NCBI GenBank assembly: GCA_963825335.1
Contig: CAWGSP010000001.1
Location: 1,302,001 to 1,366,000, forward strand
DNA length: 64,000 bases
Source of the DNA: Methanobacterium_B sp963825335
GTDB taxonomy: Archaea > Methanobacteriota > Methanobacteria > Methanobacteriales > Methanobacteriaceae
Direction of reading: 5' to 3'
The position numbers were made by a program, and so were the translations under genes. The notes under the pieces are model-generated. The model was given only the letters and a program-made list of their open reading frames with translations, made no database searches and had not been told where the DNA came from. Below are positions 1-8,730 of the stretch, piece after piece. The first letter of the stretch is position 1; each line of letters opens with the position of its first letter.

Positions 1-631
1 TTTTATTTTTTCCCCGTGCAATGGCTTCAAGATCGTTTATAGCAGACCTGAGATCTCCATTAGATCTTTTTGCAAGGTTCCTTATAACATGTTCTTCAAA
101 TTCTATGCCTTCTTTGACGCATATTTTCTTTAGAAGAGAAACTATTGAATTGGTATGAACTTTACGAAGAATTATGGTGTTACACTTGGTTTTCAGGCTT
201 TTCAACCTTTTACTGTAGGGGTCGTTGGCCAGCATTATGAGGGGGTGGTGCCCGTTTTTTATTATGTTAGCTATTGCTCTTGTCCCGCCCCTATCTTCTG
301 TACCATGTATTCCGTCCACTTCATCTATTATTATGAGTTTAAGTCCTTCACCAAACAGAGATTTAGATACTGATGCTTCTCCAATCGAGCTGGTTATCAC
401 ATCGTAGGATCTTTTATCACTAGCGTTGAGTTCTATATATTCTGAGAACTCCTTTGCAGCCAGATGTGCTAGGGTTGTTTTACCTGTCCCTGGAGGTCCT
501 ATTAGGAGTAAACATTTCTGTGAATATCCTTTCAACCAGTCATCGGTCCATTCAACGATCTGGTCTTTAATTTTGACGTTACCCACAACTTCATCAAAGC
601 TGTTAGGGGCGTATTTTTCTGTCCACAACAT
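1..631 (-). CDS. rfcL: Replication factor C large subunit, N-terminal part (cut by window edge)
   Basis: AAA+ subunit of the clamp loader that places PCNA on primed DNA together with RfcS. Reading the minus strand from the ATG at 629-631 gives about 210 residues: MLWTEKYAP opening, Walker A GPPGTGKTT near residues 45-53, an NASD motif near 69-72 and Walker B IIIDEVDG near 100-107. The start codon follows the rfcS stop directly with no spacer, so the two are translationally coupled. The C-terminal part lies outside the window. Identity is secure from motifs and from the rfcS neighbour. Confidence 0.93.
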   Translation of the reverse strand, partial: MLWTEKYAPNSFDEVVGNVKIKDQIVEWTDDWLKGYSQKCLLLIGPPGTGKTTLAHLAAKEFSEYIELNASDKRSYDVITSSIGEASVSKSLFGEGLKLIIIDEVDGIHGTEDRGGTRAIANIIKNGHHPLIMLANDPYSKRLKSLKTKCNTIILRKVHTNSIVSLLKKICVKEGIEFEEHVIRNLAKRSNGDLRSAINDLEAIARGKNK

Positions 632-1597
632 TTAATCTGCCTGTGAATTTATTAAAAATTGGGCTAAAAGGGCTTCAAGTTGAATTCGGGGGTTCGATCC
701 TTCTCTTATCCTGTAATCTGTTTCTCCAATTTTTTCAATTAGCTGGATATAGATATCTTCGCGTATCCGTTCTTCCATTGCCATTCTTGAAATTTCCTGA
801 TATATCTGGGTTACCATATCTTCCCCACTGGTACCTTGAACAACCATTACTTCCCTTAAAAGCTCTCTTGCACCTAGGAAATCACCTTCAAGTGCCTTGT
901 TAACTATTTTCTTTACATCCTTAGGTTTTGCCTTCGAAACAACTTCTTGTACACTTTCTTCAGTTATTTCCTCACCCATTGATGATGAAGCCTGTAATAT
1001 GTTTACAGCTCTTCTCATATCTCCTTCTGCAAAGTAAACGATGATTTCAATTGCGTTGTTGCTTATGTTCAGATTTTCAGCCTTTGCAATGTAGTCCAGT
1101 CTGCTGATTATTTGATGTCCTTTTACTGGAGCAAATCTGAATATAGCACATCTTGATTGTATGGGGTCTATTATTTTGGATGAGTAATTACACGAAAGTA
1201 TAAATGAAGAAGTCTTAGTATACATTTCCATTTCTCTTCTTAAGGCATGCTGTGCATCCTTTGTCATATTGTCCACTTCATCAAGGAATATTATTCTGAA
1301 CGGAGAACCAACAGCTTTCAAACGGCAAAAACTTTTTATTTCATTTCTTACTGTGTCAATTCCTCTAGCATCGGATGCATTCAGTTCAAGGAAGTTCTGT
1401 CTCCAGTACTCACCGAGTGTTTCCTTTGCAAGTGCAATGGCAGTTGTTGTTTTTCCAACACCTGCGGGGCCGGTAAACATGAGATTGGGCATACTGCCTT
1501 CTTTAACATATCTTTTAAGTCTTTGAATTATATGATCTTGACCAACAACTTCGTCTAAGGTTTTTGGTCTGTATTTTTCGACCCATGGTCCATTCAT
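632..1597 (-). CDS. rfcS: Replication factor C small subunit
   Basis: ATPase subunit of the archaeal clamp loader; several copies join one RfcL to open PCNA. The 321 residues are full length for the family. Visible are Walker A GPAGVGKTT (about 43-51), Walker B FLDEVDN (about 104-110) and the arginine-finger motif SRC near 150. There is no intein. It heads an rfcS-rfcL operon on the minus strand. Upstream 1598-1800 is AT-rich and would hold the promoter. Confidence 0.96.
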   Translation of the reverse strand: MNGPWVEKYRPKTLDEVVGQDHIIQRLKRYVKEGSMPNLMFTGPAGVGKTTTAIALAKETLGEYWRQNFLELNASDARGIDTVRNEIKSFCRLKAVGSPFRIIFLDEVDNMTKDAQHALRREMEMYTKTSSFILSCNYSSKIIDPIQSRCAIFRFAPVKGHQIISRLDYIAKAENLNISNNAIEIIVYFAEGDMRRAVNILQASSSMGEEITEESVQEVVSKAKPKDVKKIVNKALEGDFLGARELLREVMVVQGTSGEDMVTQIYQEISRMAMEERIREDIYIQLIEKIGETDYRIREGSNPRIQLEALLAQFLINSQAD

Positions 1598-1800
1598 GCT
1601 ATCACCATTTTCATATTGAGTGCCATGATTATTAACTTTGTTTTCCGTATTTAAAAAAAGTCTTGGATCACTAATTTGATGAAATCTTCAAATTGTTATT
1701 TGTATTATTTCATGATGGTTTAAGTTATTCACATTCATTTCTCATCACTAGGATAGAAATAAAAAAAAATTTAGAATAAGTAATCGTGTCCAACTAAAAA

Positions 1801-3039
1801 TCAGGCATGATCGTTAAAAAGTTCGGTAAGTTCTGGGTTTATTTTGTTGGTTATACCAAGCTTATCCATTACTTGTCCGTATGAACCGGATATAATATTA
1901 AATTCTGGACGTACCATCCCACGGAATGCTGCATAACCCATGACCTTTCCATAATTGAATGTGACCACATCTATCACCCTAGAGAGATCTTCTATTATCT
2001 TTGATTCTCTTTCATCTAAAGGTATATTATTCACATTTTCCCGTATTTTGTTGAAGTCTATGGTTGAATTGCTTCTTACGTTAACACCATCAAGAATTTC
2101 ATGACAATCTTCTGAAGGCAAAAATTTCTGTGTCAATCCTCTTGCAGGTGCTACACCCATTATTTTACTTGCACCAATAGACATTGCCCTGAATATGGCT
2201 TCATAAATATTTAAAATAAGATCAGAGCGTTCATCAAAGTCTTCGGGGATATCAACCACCTTTTCGAGATCAGGGAATGCAATAGGCGGTTTTATGACGG
2301 GAATGGTAGTTACTGGTTCAATTTTTGGTTTCTCATCAAAGATTTTATTGTCTGCATTTTCTTCCACATCTACCAGTGCGACATTGATATCTTCAATGGT
2401 TTCAGATTTTGGTTCCAGAATTACGTCTGATTTTTCTTGCGGCTCAGCTTTAATCTCAGATTGCAGTTTTGGAGCAATCCCAACGGATGGATCTACTACT
2501 TCAGTTTGAAGTGCAACTTTTTTATCCTTGGCTGTTTTGATTAAGATATTATCGAGTTCTTTTGGTTCGGGTTTTTCTACTAAATTATCCAATTGTGCAA
2601 CGCTCTCTTGGGATATTGTACTCGATACCACATTTTTAACGGATTTTTTTGGTTTAAGAGTTTTAAGGTCTTTTGTTAATTTTAAGATCTTTGCAGCTGC
2701 TCTATTTGAAGAAACCATGATTAATCCAACATTCGCACGGTTTTTCATGAGCACGATAAAATGGACATTTTTTGGGTGTAAAAAAAGTGCCTTCCCATTT
2801 TTAGATTCGATTAAAATCCGATTAATTTCGCCCTGATTGGAAGAATTGAGCAATAATTTAGAAGAACTGATTATTACGTGGGCCATTGGTCCAAATAATG
2901 ATATATCGGCATCCTGCATTATGCGTTGTGCGAGTACCTCACTGTTATCATCTATGATAAGGCTACCCTCAACTCCCTCAACTTTACTGAGATCAGTTAT
3001 GATCCTTTCTAGTTTTACCTTCAAATCATTACCGTTCAT
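1801..3039 (-). CDS. Roadblock/LC7-domain protein with long linker and helical C-terminal domain
   Basis: About 412 residues. Residues 1-110 look like a Roadblock/LC7 domain (VEGSLIIDDNSEVLA, then an FIVLM strand), the fold that regulates small GTPases and appears in MinD/SepF neighbourhoods of archaea. Residues about 115-275 form a charged, low-complexity linker rich in Lys, Glu and Pro. The C-terminal 140 residues are helical and contain two similar stretches, SKIMGVAPARG and GKVMGYAAFRG, suggesting an internal duplication. An upstream GTG at 3067-3069 is in frame, but the ATG at 3037-3039 has a GTGAT ribosome binding site five bases before it. Function unknown. A smaller Roadblock protein lies at 12094. 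Confidence 0.72.
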   Translation of the reverse strand: MNGNDLKVKLERIITDLSKVEGVEGSLIIDDNSEVLAQRIMQDADISLFGPMAHVIISSSKLLLNSSNQGEINRILIESKNGKALFLHPKNVHFIVLMKNRANVGLIMVSSNRAAAKILKLTKDLKTLKPKKSVKNVVSSTISQESVAQLDNLVEKPEPKELDNILIKTAKDKKVALQTEVVDPSVGIAPKLQSEIKAEPQEKSDVILEPKSETIEDINVALVDVEENADNKIFDEKPKIEPVTTIPVIKPPIAFPDLEKVVDIPEDFDERSDLILNIYEAIFRAMSIGASKIMGVAPARGLTQKFLPSEDCHEILDGVNVRSNSTIDFNKIRENVNNIPLDERESKIIEDLSRVIDVVTFNYGKVMGYAAFRGMVRPEFNIISGSYGQVMDKLGITNKINPELTELFNDHA

Positions 3040-3220
3040 GTAATCACAATGGTTAAAATTTTTAAACACGATTCCAACATTTCAAATCTATTAGTTTATT
3101 GTTTGCTTTTAAGATATAAATCTATGAGAAATAGTTTACATTTTTAGTAAGATAAAATCGAGATAAAAAAAAAATTAACAAGAAATATTAAAAACTTCTT
3201 ATTTTTTTGTGGTATCCTTT

Positions 3221-3253
3221 AAAAATAGGGGTGGGAAAATTTCAACACCTATT
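3221..3253 (-). terminator. Hairpin plus T-run after the hydrogenase operon
   Basis: On the minus strand AATAGG and CCTATT pair around an 18-base loop just after the large-subunit stop and are followed by TTTTTAAA. Archaeal termination depends mainly on the T-run, so the hairpin is only supporting evidence. Confidence 0.4.
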
Positions 3254-4700
3254 ACAATAATTGTCTTTTTACGAGAACACCGTTACTGTCGTGGATATCT
3301 ACGAGTAGTGGAGATTCACCATTTATCATGTGGGTTGCACAAGATAAACAAGGATCATAGGCCCTGATTATCATTTCAAGTCTGTTTTTAAGACCTTCTG
3401 ATACTTCTTCACCCTTTATCATGGCCTTGGCAGTTTCTCTAACACCAATATCCATGGACAAATTGTTCTGGCCTGTTGCAACTATTAGGTTGGCTCGTTT
3501 GATTATACCTGCGCCATCTGTTTCATAATCATGGAACAATGTACCTCTTGGTGCTTCAATAACACCTACTCCCCTCAATCTTTCGTCCGATGCATTCGCA
3601 TCCTTGGCACTCATCAAAGGTTCGCTGAGTCCAGTTCTGATATTGGTGCCGATGATCGTATCATCATCAAGGAGTTCTACTGCCCTTTCAACAGAGTACA
3701 TTAATTCGATCAGGCGTGCGTAATGATATAATAAAGGATTTTGAGCCATCCCATACTTATCTTTGTACTCTCCAAATAGTTCCGATGCCCTTTCTGTTGG
3801 TACTTTGTCTACTATGTTGAGCCTTGCAAGTGCTCCAACCCTGTAGTTACCCTCGGGAAATCCTATCTGTTTAAGGAATGGGAATTTCATATAGGACCAT
3901 GGTTGTACCTTTTCTTCGATATAGTCACTGTAATTAACGGGGTCAAATTCAGATACCGAGTTCCCAGACTTATCTATTATCTTCATGGGTCCATCGTAGA
4001 ATTCAAGAGCACCTCCGCTGGTTAAACCACCAAAATAGGTTTCAATTGGGCCAAGTGTCTCTATTGTATCGGCATATTGTTCAAAGAGTGGTTTTGCAAC
4101 TTCCAAACCCGATTCTACCAGGCCTATTCCTTCTTTAACCTTGGGTAATAACTCGTCTCTTTCAGCAGCACTCAATGCCTTTGATTGGCCTCCTGGAATT
4201 GATGTAACCGGATGAATTGGTTTTCCTCCAACAACCGATGTTATTTCCTGTCCAATTTTTCTAGTTTTTATTGCCATCTTGGCCAGTTCAGGGTTCTTCT
4301 TGATCAACCCCACAACATTCCTTTCAGCAGGATCTGAATCTGGGCCTAGAACAAGGTCCGGGGCTCCAAGGAAATAAAAGTGTAACGAATGTGAGTGTAT
4401 GTACTGTCCAAGCAGTGTTAATTCTCTCAATTTTTGAGCGGTTTCTGGTGGTTGTAATCCGAAAACCGAATCTGTTGCCTTTGCAGAAACTATATGGTGT
4501 GCTGTTTGGCAGACTCCACATATTCTTGGTGTAATTCTTGGTGCTTCTTCAACAGCAGCACCTTCCAGAAATTTTTCAAATCCTCTTATTTCCATCACAT
4601 GAAAGTGGGCATCTGAAACATTTCCAGCATCGTCCATTTGAACAGTGATCTTTGCATGCCCTTCGATTCTTGATACTGGGCTTATTTCTATCTGTTTCAT
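3252..4700 (-). CDS. mvhA: NiFe hydrogenase large subunit, Mvh (F420-non-reducing) type
   Basis: Catalytic subunit carrying the NiFe active site. The 482 residues match MvhA length. The N-terminal metal ligands are Cys61 and Cys64 in RICGVCQTAHH, and the C-terminal ligands Cys451 and Cys454 lie in DPCLSCATH. After His457 there are 25 residues that a maturation protease would remove. All four ligands are Cys, so no selenocysteine is needed. It is the last gene of an operon with small subunit, V4R-like protein and ferredoxin. MvhD, which normally links MvhAG to heterodisulfide reductase HdrA, is not encoded here, so the electron acceptor may differ from that of classical Mvh. The paralogue assignment (group 3 type) is inference. 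Confidence 0.87.
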   Translation of the reverse strand: MKQIEISPVSRIEGHAKITVQMDDAGNVSDAHFHVMEIRGFEKFLEGAAVEEAPRITPRICGVCQTAHHIVSAKATDSVFGLQPPETAQKLRELTLLGQYIHSHSLHFYFLGAPDLVLGPDSDPAERNVVGLIKKNPELAKMAIKTRKIGQEITSVVGGKPIHPVTSIPGGQSKALSAAERDELLPKVKEGIGLVESGLEVAKPLFEQYADTIETLGPIETYFGGLTSGGALEFYDGPMKIIDKSGNSVSEFDPVNYSDYIEEKVQPWSYMKFPFLKQIGFPEGNYRVGALARLNIVDKVPTERASELFGEYKDKYGMAQNPLLYHYARLIELMYSVERAVELLDDDTIIGTNIRTGLSEPLMSAKDANASDERLRGVGVIEAPRGTLFHDYETDGAGIIKRANLIVATGQNNLSMDIGVRETAKAMIKGEEVSEGLKNRLEMIIRAYDPCLSCATHMINGESPLLVDIHDSNGVLVKRQLL

Positions 4701-4714
4701 AGTTATTCACCTTT

Positions 4715-5626
4715 TTATTTCTTGACCAGTTGAGGGATTAAAGAAACTCTTTTCTCTTCCATAATAGTGCTTCCAATGACAAATCCATACACTATGTGTC
4801 CGATATCGTAGAGCTGGTTTTCTACGTCTTTATGGGGCATCTTTGAAATATGAGATATCCGATTTATGATGCAGTTATAGACATCGTGGCTTGGTTCCCT
4901 TAAAATATCCATCGAAGGACCACCGCAACCATGACACGGAACCCCTGCTTCTGAGCATAGTGCACCACATCTGCCCAACGTAACGGAACCCATGCATACA
5001 TATCCCTGGCTCAAGAAACATTTTTGAGGGTCAATATTTCCTTCAACTCTTCTGAGAACTTTATCAAATTCAATATGTTCCATTGTACGGTGGCAGTCTG
5101 CGCATACTGATTTTTTAGGAATGTCTGGAAGCTGTCCATTGATCAGCGGTACAAGAACGTCTTTGACCAAATTTTCTTTGGGTGGACACCCTGGCAAATA
5201 AAAATCAATTTCTGCTAAATCACCAGCAGGATGTACAATTGGTAACAATTCTGGCACAACTTCTGATGGTTGTTCTGATGGTTGAGTAGTATAATTATCG
5301 GAAAAACTCCTGGCTGAAACATCTTCAGGACTGTAAAGATCTGCCATGCATGTTATTCCACCATAACAAGCACAGGTTCCATATGCTATGAGGGTTTTTG
5401 ATTTTTTACGAATTTCTTCTAGTCTTTCTTTATTTTCCTCGTTTCTGACCGAACCTGAAACAATGGCAATATCTATATTGTCGGGTATTTCTTTAACATC
5501 CATGAGAATGGGTGCGTAAACAAGATCTGCCTTTTCGAGCACATCTATTAGGTCTTCGTGTAAATCGAGTATTGAAAGTTCGCATCCAGCACAACTTGCT
5601 AAGAGTTCTAGGGCTATATTAACCAT
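4715..5626 (-). CDS. mvhG: NiFe hydrogenase small subunit, Mvh type
   Basis: FeS-cluster subunit passing electrons from the NiFe site. The 303 residues begin with the proximal-cluster pair Cys12 and Cys15 (SCAGCE), continue with GTCACYGG near 103-110 and YLPGCPP, and hold further Cys-rich segments (CADCH, MGSVTLGRCGALC, CHGCGG) for the other clusters. No twin-arginine signal is present, so the enzyme is cytoplasmic. The gene starts where the V4R-like gene stops, and the large subunit begins 14 bases after its stop, so all are co-translated. Confidence 0.87.
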   Translation of the reverse strand: MVNIALELLASCAGCELSILDLHEDLIDVLEKADLVYAPILMDVKEIPDNIDIAIVSGSVRNEENKERLEEIRKKSKTLIAYGTCACYGGITCMADLYSPEDVSARSFSDNYTTQPSEQPSEVVPELLPIVHPAGDLAEIDFYLPGCPPKENLVKDVLVPLINGQLPDIPKKSVCADCHRTMEHIEFDKVLRRVEGNIDPQKCFLSQGYVCMGSVTLGRCGALCSEAGVPCHGCGGPSMDILREPSHDVYNCIINRISHISKMPHKDVENQLYDIGHIVYGFVIGSTIMEEKRVSLIPQLVKK

Positions 5627-6192
5627 TATTTACCGCTCCATTTGATTGTTAATGTTTTGAGACACGCATTTGGCCCCACATGGTCTATGTCAAGTTTTCC
5701 CCTGATCCCCATGACCTCTTCAACAGCCCCAACAGTGTAACCATACAGCAGATAACATAAAGGTCCTTTTTGAGGCAATCCTGTCCTTCTGAGTGTCTGT
5801 CTAACCACACAATCTCTGAATATGAGTTTGACAACAGTTTCATCACCCTTTTCAACTGTGTAATTTGTTTGGTCAGTAGGTTTCCACATTTCAAAGTAAA
5901 ATTCAACCCCTAATATTTCACTGAGTTCCTGCATTGCTTTTTCAAGGTTATCGGTTTTTTCAACCATTTTACCGGCTTCGTGTCCCATTCTTTTTCCTGC
6001 TTGGTAAACAATAGCATTTGCACCACGGCCTGATACTTGTTCAAGAGCACTAGACATCGAACCAACAAATTTCATCAGAACATGAAGAGCTTCTTCATAA
6101 TCGTCTATGCCTCCCCCACACTCATCAGGAATAAGTTCGGGTTTGAAATCCCCCAGTACTTCTTTTCCTTCCCTTTCTATTTGATATTCCAT
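5626..6192 (-). CDS. V4R-like (4-vinyl reductase domain) protein of hydrogenase operon
   Basis: 188 residues. The C-terminal half (RDCVVRQTLRRTG, then GYTVGAVEEVMG, then DHVGPNACLKTL) resembles the V4R/hydrocarbon-binding fold, a pocket that binds small molecules in regulators and chaperones. Several Cys (ECGGG, RDC, LCY, NAC) are spread through it. Its stop overlaps the small-subunit start by one base, and a ferredoxin gene precedes it by 12 bases. A role as sensor, assembly factor or electron-transfer adaptor for this hydrogenase is inference. Classical mvh operons do not have this protein at this place. Confidence 0.6.
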   Translation of the reverse strand: MEYQIEREGKEVLGDFKPELIPDECGGGIDDYEEALHVLMKFVGSMSSALEQVSGRGANAIVYQAGKRMGHEAGKMVEKTDNLEKAMQELSEILGVEFYFEMWKPTDQTNYTVEKGDETVVKLIFRDCVVRQTLRRTGLPQKGPLCYLLYGYTVGAVEEVMGIRGKLDIDHVGPNACLKTLTIKWSGK

Positions 6193-6204
6193 ATGAAAGT
6201 CTCC

Positions 6205-6456
6205 CTAAATCATTTTTTTGAGTATCCCGTTAACCTTTCTATCGATATAAAGCCGTTTTGCAACATGAATATTTTTATGTGCCATGGCTTCTGCAGGGCA
6301 AATTTCATGACATGACAAGCAAGCCATGCAATCGTCTTCCTTCACAACTTTGGTCTTGTTTTTTATTTCATCCATTTCATAGACATCGTTTGGGCAGTCG
6401 TCCACACATGATCCGCACCCAACACATGCATCTTCGTCTATTTCTATTTTTACCAT
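6205..6456 (-). CDS. 2x[4Fe-4S] ferredoxin
   Basis: 83-residue ferredoxin with two cluster motifs: Cys11, 14, 17, 21 and Cys43, 46, 49, 53, each followed by Pro. A basic C-terminal tail of about 25 residues (KRLYIDRKVNGILKK) extends beyond the domain. It is the first gene of the hydrogenase operon and is the obvious electron carrier for a MvhAG-type dimer that lacks MvhD. GAGGCG before the start serves as ribosome binding site. Confidence 0.88.
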   Translation of the reverse strand: MVKIEIDEDACVGCGSCVDDCPNDVYEMDEIKNKTKVVKEDDCMACLSCHEICPAEAMAHKNIHVAKRLYIDRKVNGILKKMI

Positions 6457-6844
6457 ATCTACGCCTCTTAATATTTTTTTGGATTTGGTAATATACTCAA
6501 AAATTTGAGTACCTTTCCAAACAATATTTTATTCTAATATCAGAATGCATTATTAATCTTATTATGACTTACTCATTATTAATAAAAGTTCACAAAATTT
6601 CATAAAATAATCAACTGATCTGGCATTTATTGGAGAATATTAAACATTTTTCTATTGATCTGTTGATGGTGGGTGTATTAAATTGTTGTAGAAACCAAAT
6701 ATAATATTAAAAATAGTAATAATCGTATTAAATAAAATTTATTTAAGAACAAAACTGATAAATTACAAAAAATTTAATATCAAAAGAATATCCGATTATT
6801 AAAAAGCATAAATGACTGTTACTGGCTGTAAAATTATAATAGTT
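6457..6844. other. 388-base intergenic region, promoter of hydrogenase operon
   Basis: AT-rich. It holds the palindrome at 6494-6511 and possible TATA-like sequences on the minus strand (AAAATATT at about 6526-6533, GTATATTA nearer the gene). I see no further gene or RNA in the rest. Confidence 0.5.
6494..6511. promoter_or_regulatory. Perfect palindrome upstream of hydrogenase operon, candidate operator
   Basis: Arms TACTCAAA and TTTGAGTA are perfectly complementary with a 2-base spacer, 38 bases upstream of the ferredoxin start. A TATA-like stretch at 6526-6533 would put the transcription start close to or inside it, as expected of a repressor site. The binding protein is unknown. Confidence 0.5.
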
Positions 6845-7600
6845 TTATTTTGTTTCTTTTGCTAAAAGGGGTCCTATTTTACCTGCGATTAGAGATCTGT
6901 ACTCTGCAACCTTCCATGGATCGTCAACCCAGACCCTCAACGTGGTCTTTATACCTGAATCTGAAAGTTCTTGGACAATAACATCTGCTTTTGGCTCATT
7001 TAAGGCCCATTTATACTCTGATGTGATGTTCATGAATTTATCTGTAAAATCTTTGAGAGTTACATCGTAGGGTATTGTTACATCGAGTTCAATTCTTTTC
7101 TCATCGAGTGATGTATGATTGATATGTACATTTTTCGAAAAATTGGAATTTGGAATGGTGATGATATTGTTTTCAGGTGTAATTAATTTGGTGACTCTGA
7201 AACCCATCTGGAAAACTTTACCCTTTTGGTCTGATGTTTCGATAATATCCCCGACCTTGAAACTTTTGTCGCCCAACACAAAGAGTCCGGATATAAAATT
7301 AGATATAGTATCTCTGGCAGCAAAACCAACGGCAATACCGACTATTCCAAGACTCACGGCTATGGCTGTAATATTTATTCCTATTGCATTCAATATTATT
7401 GTGAATGCAAGTGCAATTACAGTATATTTGATTATTTCATTGATAACCTGTATCAGGGTGATATCTAAATCAAATTTTTTCCCTGTATTTTTTACGAATA
7501 TCGATGTCCATTTGATTATAATAAGCGCTGATGACAATATGATTGCGGTTACTATGACATCCTTGAACAAGGGGTTGCTAATAATCGTTTCAAGATTCAT
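6845..7600 (-). CDS. MscS-family mechanosensitive channel
   Basis: Small-conductance mechanosensitive channel, 251 residues, releasing ions on hypo-osmotic shock. Three hydrophobic segments are visible (about 14-33, 54-75, 77-98). The third runs into the Gly/Ala-rich pore-helix sequence GIVGIAVGFAARDTISNFISG and is followed by the beta domain (VGDIIETSDQKGKV, IPNSNF). The start overlaps the end of rnz by 11 bases, so the two share a transcript although their functions are unrelated. Confidence 0.9.
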   Translation of the reverse strand: MNLETIISNPLFKDVIVTAIILSSALIIIKWTSIFVKNTGKKFDLDITLIQVINEIIKYTVIALAFTIILNAIGINITAIAVSLGIVGIAVGFAARDTISNFISGLFVLGDKSFKVGDIIETSDQKGKVFQMGFRVTKLITPENNIITIPNSNFSKNVHINHTSLDEKRIELDVTIPYDVTLKDFTDKFMNITSEYKWALNEPKADVIVQELSDSGIKTTLRVWVDDPWKVAEYRSLIAGKIGPLLAKETK

Positions 7601-8498
7601 GCTGTTTCACATCCCATATCATCAGATCATCGGCTACACAAGTATTTTCAAATATCTCAGTTGCCTCCTTTTCAAGAGTTTTGGTGTCTTTGTATCGTGT
7701 GCTGATATGTGTCAGAAGCAACATTTCCACACCAGATTTTTTAGCTATTTCCGCGGCCATAGAAGCGGTCGAATGACCGGTTTCGAGTGCGTTGGTATGA
7801 TGACTGTTGTTGAATGTTGATTCGTGGATGAGAATATCCGCACCGTTAGAAAATTCTATCATCTGTTGGCATGGTCCTGTGTCTCCAGAATAAACTATTT
7901 TACGGCCCTTCCTATCTTTTCCTAGTACTTCTTCGGGTTGTACTGTTCTTTCGCCTACCCTGACTGGAATGCCTCTTTGGAGCTTTCCAAAATTTGGACC
8001 AGGATTCACACCACATTTAATGGCAAGATCTTTGAGGAATTTAGGAGACCTTTTTTCGTATATGCAGTATCCAAGATTGAAAACCGCATGTTCCATTCTG
8101 CAGCAGCTAACAGTGTAATTTTTATTGTCTATGATTGTTCCATCACTGATCTCGTGTGCTTTTATTTCGAAGGATAGTGCAAAGTATCCCAAATTTTTTA
8201 TCATATCAATAAATTTTCCGAGTCCCGGAGGTCCGTATACGTCAAGATTTTCTGTTCTTCCTCTGAATGCCATGGATTGTATTATGCCTGGAAGACCAAG
8301 AAAGTGATCACCATGGAAATGGGTTATGAATATCTTATCGATTTTCATTGGACTTAATTTTGCTCTCGTCATTTGGCGTTGGGTTCCTTCGCCACAATCA
8401 AATAAAAGGATCTCCCCAAATCCTTTTAATGCTATTGCTGAGTGGTTTCTGTGTTTGGTTGGTATTGCTGAAGATGTTCCAAGAAATATTAGTTCCAT
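7590..8498 (-). CDS. rnz: Ribonuclease Z (tRNA 3' endonuclease)
   Basis: Removes the 3' trailer of tRNA precursors. The 302 residues carry the zinc motif HFHGDH at about 60-65, an N-terminal LGTSSAIPT signature, the SGDTGPC segment, and further metal ligands in IHESTF and LTHISTRY. Length fits the short tRNase Z form. GGGTGG precedes the ATG. It is divergent from nadC; the 232-base gap should contain both promoters. Confidence 0.95.
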   Translation of the reverse strand: MELIFLGTSSAIPTKHRNHSAIALKGFGEILLFDCGEGTQRQMTRAKLSPMKIDKIFITHFHGDHFLGLPGIIQSMAFRGRTENLDVYGPPGLGKFIDMIKNLGYFALSFEIKAHEISDGTIIDNKNYTVSCCRMEHAVFNLGYCIYEKRSPKFLKDLAIKCGVNPGPNFGKLQRGIPVRVGERTVQPEEVLGKDRKGRKIVYSGDTGPCQQMIEFSNGADILIHESTFNNSHHTNALETGHSTASMAAEIAKKSGVEMLLLTHISTRYKDTKTLEKEATEIFENTCVADDLMIWDVKQHES

Positions 8499-8730
8499 GT
8501 AATTTCCACCCTTATCGTAAATTAACTATATTTCAAAATTTCATTTGATAATAAATATGTGTAAAAATTCGATTCGATCAAATTTAATTATAATACACAA
8601 TGGTTCATTAATAGAGCCTTAAACTTGATCAACATTTATATCTTTTATTTAATATAGAAATACCCTACACAGTAAAATTAATGAAAGGAAAAAACCCATC
8701 AAGTTAAGATGGATTCATGCGGATGGTATA

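Noticed and set aside
663..730. GGGTTCGATCC-type sequence within rfcS suggesting a tRNA.
   Set aside because: It lies inside a well-supported coding region and no cloverleaf can be drawn.
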